DNA from: CAZXSK01 sp964642855
GTDB taxonomy: Bacteria; Planctomycetota; Phycisphaerae; SM23-33
NCBI GenBank assembly: GCA_964642855.1
Contig: CAZXSK010000003.1
Span: 39,988 to 103,987, forward strand
Direction of reading: 5' to 3'
Length of the DNA stretch: 64,000 bases
Shown: in pieces, positions 59,929 through 64,000 of the stretch
Layout: the number at the start of each line of letters is the position of its first letter
Position numbering within the stretch: position 1 is the stretch's first letter
Notes under the pieces: generated by a model
What the model was told of the DNA's origin: nothing
What the model saw: only the letters and a program-made list of their open reading frames with translations
Databases searched by the model: none
Translations under genes and position numbers: made by a program

Positions 59929-60474
59929 TCAGTCTCCGGTAACGGTGGAGGCAGCCCGTCGGGCCCGTCCCACGGCGATCTCTTCGGCCCCGAGGAGCTT
60001 GAGGATCCGCTCCTGGGATTTCATGATCGCCACCAGGGCGGCCTGCATCTCGCCCTGGAATCCCAGGACGTTCTTCTTCCACCGGGTCAGCTCGGTTCGC
60101 ATCTCGAAGAGCTTCTCGTTGGCTTCGTTGAGCTCGTCCTCGGTCTCCAGGAGGGTCTTCTGGAGCTTGGCGAGTTGCTTGGAGAGTTCGATGTTCTTCT
60201 TCTCCAGGGCGAGGCGCTCCTGCTGGGCTTCCAGCAGTTGTTCCATGGCCTTGGAATACTTCTCCTGGATGGCCATCATGCCGTCGGTTCCGCCTTCACC
60301 AGCCGGGCCTTCCAGCGACGTGGCGGGCATGTACCCGGTGCTGTCGCCGGTGTAGCTGTCGCCGAGGATAGGGGGCTCTTCCTGGGTGCGAATGGTCACC
60401 TGGTCGCAACCAGCCAGGCCCGCAGCGATGACAGCCAGGGTCAGGAGGATTCGTGTCGTGTGTTGTGCATTCAT
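59929..60474 (-). CDS. Coiled-coil lipoprotein of the flagellar locus (function unknown)
   Basis: The 181-residue product (ATG at 60474, GGAGA site) has a lipobox LAVIAAGLAGC, a short Gly/Thr-rich spacer, and a long coiled coil from about 65 to 150 (EKYSKAMEQLLEAQQERLAL, ELSKQLAKLQKTLLETEDEL). It ends with a basic helix. It could span part of the periplasm. It follows the 135-residue gene by 40 bases in the same direction. I recognise no named family. Confidence 0.55.
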   Translation of the reverse strand: MNAQHTTRILLTLAVIAAGLAGCDQVTIRTQEEPPILGDSYTGDSTGYMPATSLEGPAGEGGTDGMMAIQEKYSKAMEQLLEAQQERLALEKKNIELSKQLAKLQKTLLETEDELNEANEKLFEMRTELTRWKKNVLGFQGEMQAALVAIMKSQERILKLLGAEEIAVGRARRAASTVTGD

Positions 60475-60514
60475 GGGTTGTCTCCGGCAAGGCTCGCAGC
60501 CCGACGGGCGCGGG

Positions 60515-60922
60515 TCATGGTGTGGGGTTCTCCTGCGACGGATCCTGCAGCATGGGTTCATCTGTCGACTCGGGTTCCGGCTGGCTGGTCTCGGCCTGAG
60601 CCCCGACATCCACCTGGGCGGACGGACCGCCGTCTTGTGGCGCCTGGCCGTCTTGCGAGACTTCGGAGGAGGCATCGAAGGCCGCCCCGCCCGGAGCTTC
60701 TTCCAACTCGCACTCGACGACGATCTTTCGGCCACAGGAGCAGACGACCTCCAGCAGGGCCTTTCCTCCCGCCTGGGCGACGACCTGAGCGGTCGCCTCC
60801 CCTGTCGGTGCGGGCGCCGCCGGGACAGACGCGTTTCCCGCGGGCGCGGGCATGTCCCCTCCGACCACGCGGGGCTGGCTGGGGGCTACCTGCTGTCGTT
60901 TGAGTATGGCTTGATTGCCCAT
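60515..60922 (-). CDS. Unknown 135-residue protein with CxC motif
   Basis: The product is Ala/Pro/Gln/Glu-rich with a single ordered-looking segment, GGKALLEVVCSCGRKIVVECELEE, holding CxC and one more cysteine. That pattern could bind zinc. The remaining acidic tail looks disordered. It lies between the two short genes of the fliA operon. No family is recognised. Confidence 0.45.
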   Translation of the reverse strand: MGNQAILKRQQVAPSQPRVVGGDMPAPAGNASVPAAPAPTGEATAQVVAQAGGKALLEVVCSCGRKIVVECELEEAPGGAAFDASSEVSQDGQAPQDGGPSAQVDVGAQAETSQPEPESTDEPMLQDPSQENPTP

Positions 60923-60950
60923 AATCCGTTATCTCGTCGTGTTTTGAATC

Positions 60951-61187
60951 TCAGACAAGTACATCGAGCTGGTGATCGTCGTCCTCGTTTTCGTCCTGCC
61001 GGGCCTGGGGATCGATCTCGTCCTGGAGTTCCTCGGGCGTCTCGACCGGCCGCTTCTTGCGTTTGCGTCGCTTGCGGTCGTCTCGGTCGCGGCGGTTCTT
61101 CCGGTCGGGCAGCCCCTGCTGGCGGGTCACTGCCCCCGGGCGAGAGAGCCCGGGCACGCCTGAAGGTCCTTCGGGAGTCATGATCAT
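60951..61187 (-). CDS. Unknown 78-residue basic-acidic protein coupled to fliA
   Basis: The ATG at 61187 overlaps the fliA stop as ATGA, so translation is coupled. The chain has a basic centre (DRKNRRDRDDRKRRKRKKRP) and an acidic end (ARQDENEDDDHQLDVLV), mostly disordered in appearance. No family is recognised. Its tight link to fliA suggests a flagellar role. Confidence 0.5.
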   Translation of the reverse strand: MIMTPEGPSGVPGLSRPGAVTRQQGLPDRKNRRDRDDRKRRKRKKRPVETPEELQDEIDPQARQDENEDDDHQLDVLV

Positions 61188-61957
61188 TCCCTCAGTTTCA
61201 TCGAAAGCTTGAACATGGCGCTGGCGTGGAGCTGGCTTACGCGGGACTCGGTCACGCCCAGCACCTGGGCGGTTTCTTTCATTGTCAGGTCACGCTCGTA
61301 GTACAGGATCAGCACGATCCGGTCGCGCTTGGGCAGTTCGAGGATCGCCTTCGAGAGGCGATCGAGCATTTCCGAGCGTTCGGCCTGGGAGTCCGGCGAG
61401 GGGGCCTCGTCGGGCGGCACCAGGGCCTCGTGGGCTGAGGACTCTTCGCTGAGCCCATGGATCGACAGAAAGTGCTGTTTGCGGGCCTCTTCCAGCACTT
61501 TGTAGAGCTGGGCGGTGGAGATGTTCAGGGCGGCGGCGAGTTGGTCGTCGGTCGGCGGCTTGCCGTGCTGTCCGATGTGCTGCTGGTAGGCGTTGCGGGC
61601 TTGCTTGATCTGTCCGTGAACCGCAGCGGGGACGAACGACCGCCTGCGCAATTCGTCGATGACCGACCCGCGAATGCGTATGTAGGCGTAGGTCTTGAAC
61701 TCCGCCTCGCGGGTGGGGTCGAACGAACGGGCTGCCTTGACCAGCCCCAACGTGCCGGCCGAGATGAGATCCTCGATATCGTCCCGCCGGGAGACCTGCG
61801 CGGTGATCTTCTGGACGATGTGCCGCACGAGGGGCAGGTGGTCCAGGATCCATCGCTCTTCCATGACCTCCCGGGACTGGGCGGAATATGCCTCGGCCGC
61901 CCTGCTCTTGAGGGCCCGGGGGGCTGAATCGGTCGAATTGCCTTGTTTTCCAGTCAC
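61184..61957 (-). CDS. fliA: RNA polymerase sigma factor FliA (sigma-28)
   Basis: The 257-residue sigma-70 family protein has region 2 (LPLVRHIVQKITAQVSRRDD, LISAGTLGLVKAARSFDPTR, FKTYAYIRIRGSVIDELRRR), region 3, and region 4 (LPKRDRIVLILYYERDLTMK, then VLGVTESRVSQLHASAMFKL), as in FliA/WhiG. It directs RNA polymerase to late flagellar promoters of the TAAAG-N14-CCGATAA type, and such sites lie upstream of fliD, flagellin 1 and the FlgM-like gene here. The GTG start overlaps the upstream stop. FlhA and a small membrane protein precede it. Confidence 0.94.
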   Translation of the reverse strand: MTGKQGNSTDSAPRALKSRAAEAYSAQSREVMEERWILDHLPLVRHIVQKITAQVSRRDDIEDLISAGTLGLVKAARSFDPTREAEFKTYAYIRIRGSVIDELRRRSFVPAAVHGQIKQARNAYQQHIGQHGKPPTDDQLAAALNISTAQLYKVLEEARKQHFLSIHGLSEESSAHEALVPPDEAPSPDSQAERSEMLDRLSKAILELPKRDRIVLILYYERDLTMKETAQVLGVTESRVSQLHASAMFKLSMKLRE

Positions 61958-62187
61958 TTAGAACCGTTCTCCGACTTGTCTTGCCGGCTGGCCATGTCGC
62001 GGACGTACGCGTCGGCGATGACCCGCATCACACACTTGCCTGCGAACCGGGCGACGAGGTACATCACGATCGCCCCGATGATGGCCCGGATGGCGCACGA
62101 CTCGGCCGGTACGTCGCTGGCGACCCCCACGGCGGCCATGGCGAACAGGGCGAATGCCGACGCGATGATTGCGACCCGATGTACCAT
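61954..62187 (-). CDS. Small membrane protein between flhA and fliA
   Basis: The 77-residue product has two membrane helices (VAIIASAFALFAMAAVGVAS, first possibly a signal, and AIIGAIVMYLVARFAG) and a charged tail. AGAAAGG precedes the ATG. Its stop overlaps the GTG of fliA. No family is recognised; FlhF or MinD-like genes are the usual neighbours at this place in other bacteria, and this is neither. Confidence 0.55.
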   Translation of the reverse strand: MVHRVAIIASAFALFAMAAVGVASDVPAESCAIRAIIGAIVMYLVARFAGKCVMRVIADAYVRDMASRQDKSENGSK

Positions 62188-62234
62188 CGTTGCCTTTCTT
62201 CTCCCTTCCTATCGGTACCCGATGAAGGCCTCTG

Positions 62235-64000
62235 CTACGTTCCGGAGGAAATTGTCTCCGCTTCGGCCGGGCTGAGCGTTACGGTCCCGATCGACTCGAT
62301 ATCCGTCCCCGGCGCGATCTCGTCGTAGGCGACGACGGGCAGTTGGGGGATCTGTCGCGAAAGCATCGATGCGACATGCGCCCGGATGCGGAAATCGCAG
62401 AGCAGAATCGCCTTGTCGTAGCCCCGCTCCATCGCAGCCTGCCATGCCTGGGCGATGTGGCGGGTCAGCTCCATCGCCCGGTCGGGGGGAATCATCATCG
62501 CCTCGCCCTCGCCCTCGCGCGTCAGGCTGGAGCGCAGTTCGTACTCCAGCTGCGGGTTCATCACGATGGCCACGACCCGGCCTTCGCCGTCGCTGTGCTG
62601 TTCGGTGATCGTACGGACCAGCGCCTTTCGGGCGACTTCGGTCAGCAGCGTCGCGTCGCGCGTCCGCCCGGCGTTGTCGCCCAGCGCCTCGACAATCTGC
62701 GACAGGTCGCGGATCGCGATGCCGTCTTTCAGCAGATTCTGCAGGACACGGTGCAGCAGGCCCATCGACACGGTCTCGCCGATCACACCGTTGACCAGCG
62801 CGGGCTGCTTCTCCCGAAGCCGATCGATCAGCGTCTGCACGTCGTCGCGCGAAAGCAGCTCGTGGGCGTGCCGCCTCAGCGTCTCCGACAGGTGCGTCAC
62901 GAGCACCGTCTCGGGGTCGACTACCGTATAGCCAGCCAGCTCGGCCTGCTCTTTGCGTTCCTCGGTGACCCACATGGCCGGCAGGTTGAACACGGGCTCC
63001 TGGGCGGGCGTGCCCTGGATCTGGGTGGTCACCGTGCCCGGGTCCATGGCCAGGAACTGGTCGGGCTCGAGCTCGCCGCTGGCAACGACGTGATTGTTGA
63101 GGCGAATCTCGTAGACGTTCGGCTCGAGGGCGACGTTGTCGCGCAGCCTCACCAGCGGCAGGATGAGCCCGTACTGCTGGGCGAACTTCCGACGCAGCGG
63201 GCTGATCCGGTGCGACAGGCTGCCCTTGCGGCGCGGGTCGACGGTCTTGATCAGCCTCGGGCCGACCTGTACGGAAATCCGGTCGACGTCCAGAAGCTCT
63301 TCGATGGGCGTCTCGTCGGACTCCAGCGCGGGGCGGGGCTCCTCGGAGACGTTCGCCTCTTGCTCGGCTTTCTCAGCTGTCTTTTCGGTCTTGCGCAGGG
63401 CGTGGGAGAGAATCCCCGCTCCCAGCGAAAGCACCACGAACGGAATCTTCGGGAAACCCGGCACGAAGACCATCCCGGCCAGCAGGAACGATGCGATCCC
63501 CATCGGCCGACTTCGCGAGAGCATCTGGCGCATCATGTCGTGCGAAATGTTCTGCTTCGACGCGGCCTTGGTGATCAGGAAGCCCGACGAGGTGGAAATC
63601 AGCAGCGCGGGGATCTGGCTGACCAGGCCGTCGCCCATGGCCAGGATCGCGTAGCGGCTGATCGATTCCGACGCGTCCAACCCGCGGGTCATGCCCATCA
63701 GGAACCCGCCCAGCAGGTTGATGACGGTGATAACCAGCCCAGCGATGGCGTCGCCGCGGATGAACTTGCTGGCACCGTCCATCGCTCCGTAGAATTCGCT
63801 TTCCCGCACGATCTTGTCGCGACGCTCCCGGGCCTGCTCCTCGCCGATCAGTCCGGCGTTGAGGTCGGCGTCGATGGCCATCTGTTTGCCGGGCATGGCA
63901 TCGAGATTGAACCGGGCTGCCACTTCGCTGACGCGCTCGGAGCCCTTGGTGATGACCACGAACTGGATGATCACCAGGATCAGGAACACCACCAGCCCGA
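62235..64000 (-). CDS. flhA: Flagellar export apparatus protein FlhA (5' truncated by the window edge)
   Basis: The frame is open to the right edge, and about 100-130 N-terminal residues with the first membrane helices are missing. The visible part has the FHIPEP-region landmarks AEVAARFNLDAMPGKQMAID, DADLNAGLIGEEQARERRDK and FYGAMDGASKFIRGDAIAGL, further helices, then the cytoplasmic domain with SETLRRHAHELLSRDDVQTL. FlhA is the export gate and docks chaperone-substrate complexes such as FliS-flagellin. It heads the fliA operon seen here. Confidence 0.96.
   Translation of the reverse strand, partial: GLVVFLILVIIQFVVITKGSERVSEVAARFNLDAMPGKQMAIDADLNAGLIGEEQARERRDKIVRESEFYGAMDGASKFIRGDAIAGLVITVINLLGGFLMGMTRGLDASESISRYAILAMGDGLVSQIPALLISTSSGFLITKAASKQNISHDMMRQMLSRSRPMGIASFLLAGMVFVPGFPKIPFVVLSLGAGILSHALRKTEKTAEKAEQEANVSEEPRPALESDETPIEELLDVDRISVQVGPRLIKTVDPRRKGSLSHRISPLRRKFAQQYGLILPLVRLRDNVALEPNVYEIRLNNHVVASGELEPDQFLAMDPGTVTTQIQGTPAQEPVFNLPAMWVTEERKEQAELAGYTVVDPETVLVTHLSETLRRHAHELLSRDDVQTLIDRLREKQPALVNGVIGETVSMGLLHRVLQNLLKDGIAIRDLSQIVEALGDNAGRTRDATLLTEVARKALVRTITEQHSDGEGRVVAIVMNPQLEYELRSSLTREGEGEAMMIPPDRAMELTRHIAQAWQAAMERGYDKAILLCDFRIRAHVASMLSRQIPQLPVVAYDEIAPGTDIESIGTVTLSPAEAETISSGT

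Overview
The window looks like a metagenome-assembled or draft contig from a planctomycete, probably of the Phycisphaerae type. This is an inference from protein style. The evidence is high GC, several WPxFRG-type PQQ-like beta-propeller proteins, a DUF4954 protein, a DUF116/polyprenyl synthetase fusion, a GT4 with a Cys-x2-Cys-LRDN start, and a flagellar/chemotaxis locus with CheX and CheD. Three runs of exactly 100 N break the sequence, and each lies in or next to a gene. No rRNA, tRNA, insertion sequence or CRISPR was seen.

Positions 1-9921 (+): the end of a radical SAM/SPASM gene, then a DUF116-polyprenyl synthetase fusion and a squalene-cyclase/prenyltransferase-like toroid, which together suggest an uncharacterised isoprenoid pathway. 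An operon follows (beta-propeller, GT4 glycosyltransferase, ABC ATPase, 1111-residue FtsX-like permease) in which every junction is a 4-base ATGA overlap.

Positions 10003-20997 (+): a propeller gene, then a tightly packed redox operon. It encodes an NHL propeller, a tiny Tat-exported four-cysteine protein, a NapG/MauM-like Tat ferredoxin, a NapH/MauN-like membrane Fe-S protein, a membrane-anchored propeller, a NuoE-NuoF fusion, and a NuoG/GltD-like FAD protein without an NAD(P)-binding domain. This would link NADH to the quinone pool and to periplasmic carriers. It is the best candidate in the window for an undescribed system.

Positions 21001-33664 (-): a signalling trio (CheB esterase, receiver, hybrid kinase), an iron-type ABC importer, an S1/P1 nuclease or phospholipase C-like protein, a ZIP transporter, an orphan CheX, and a gap-split DUF4954 protein. 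Positions 33843-43566 are mixed: SlyX-like, DUF255 thioredoxin-domain protein, HtpX-like protease, a heparinase-like lyase with D-lyxose isomerase, and a PAP2-GT39 fusion.

Positions 44483-64000 (-): chemotaxis genes (cheB, receiver-CheX, cheD, cheR, cheW, cheA, cheX, cheY), then fliS, fliD, two 386-residue flagellins, a FlgM-like gene, two lipoproteins, small unknown proteins, fliA and truncated flhA. Good sigma-28 promoter matches lie upstream of fliD, flagellin 1 and the FlgM-like gene, with weaker ones before flagellin 2, cheY and cheR. The fliA product encoded here would therefore drive the late flagellar genes next to it.
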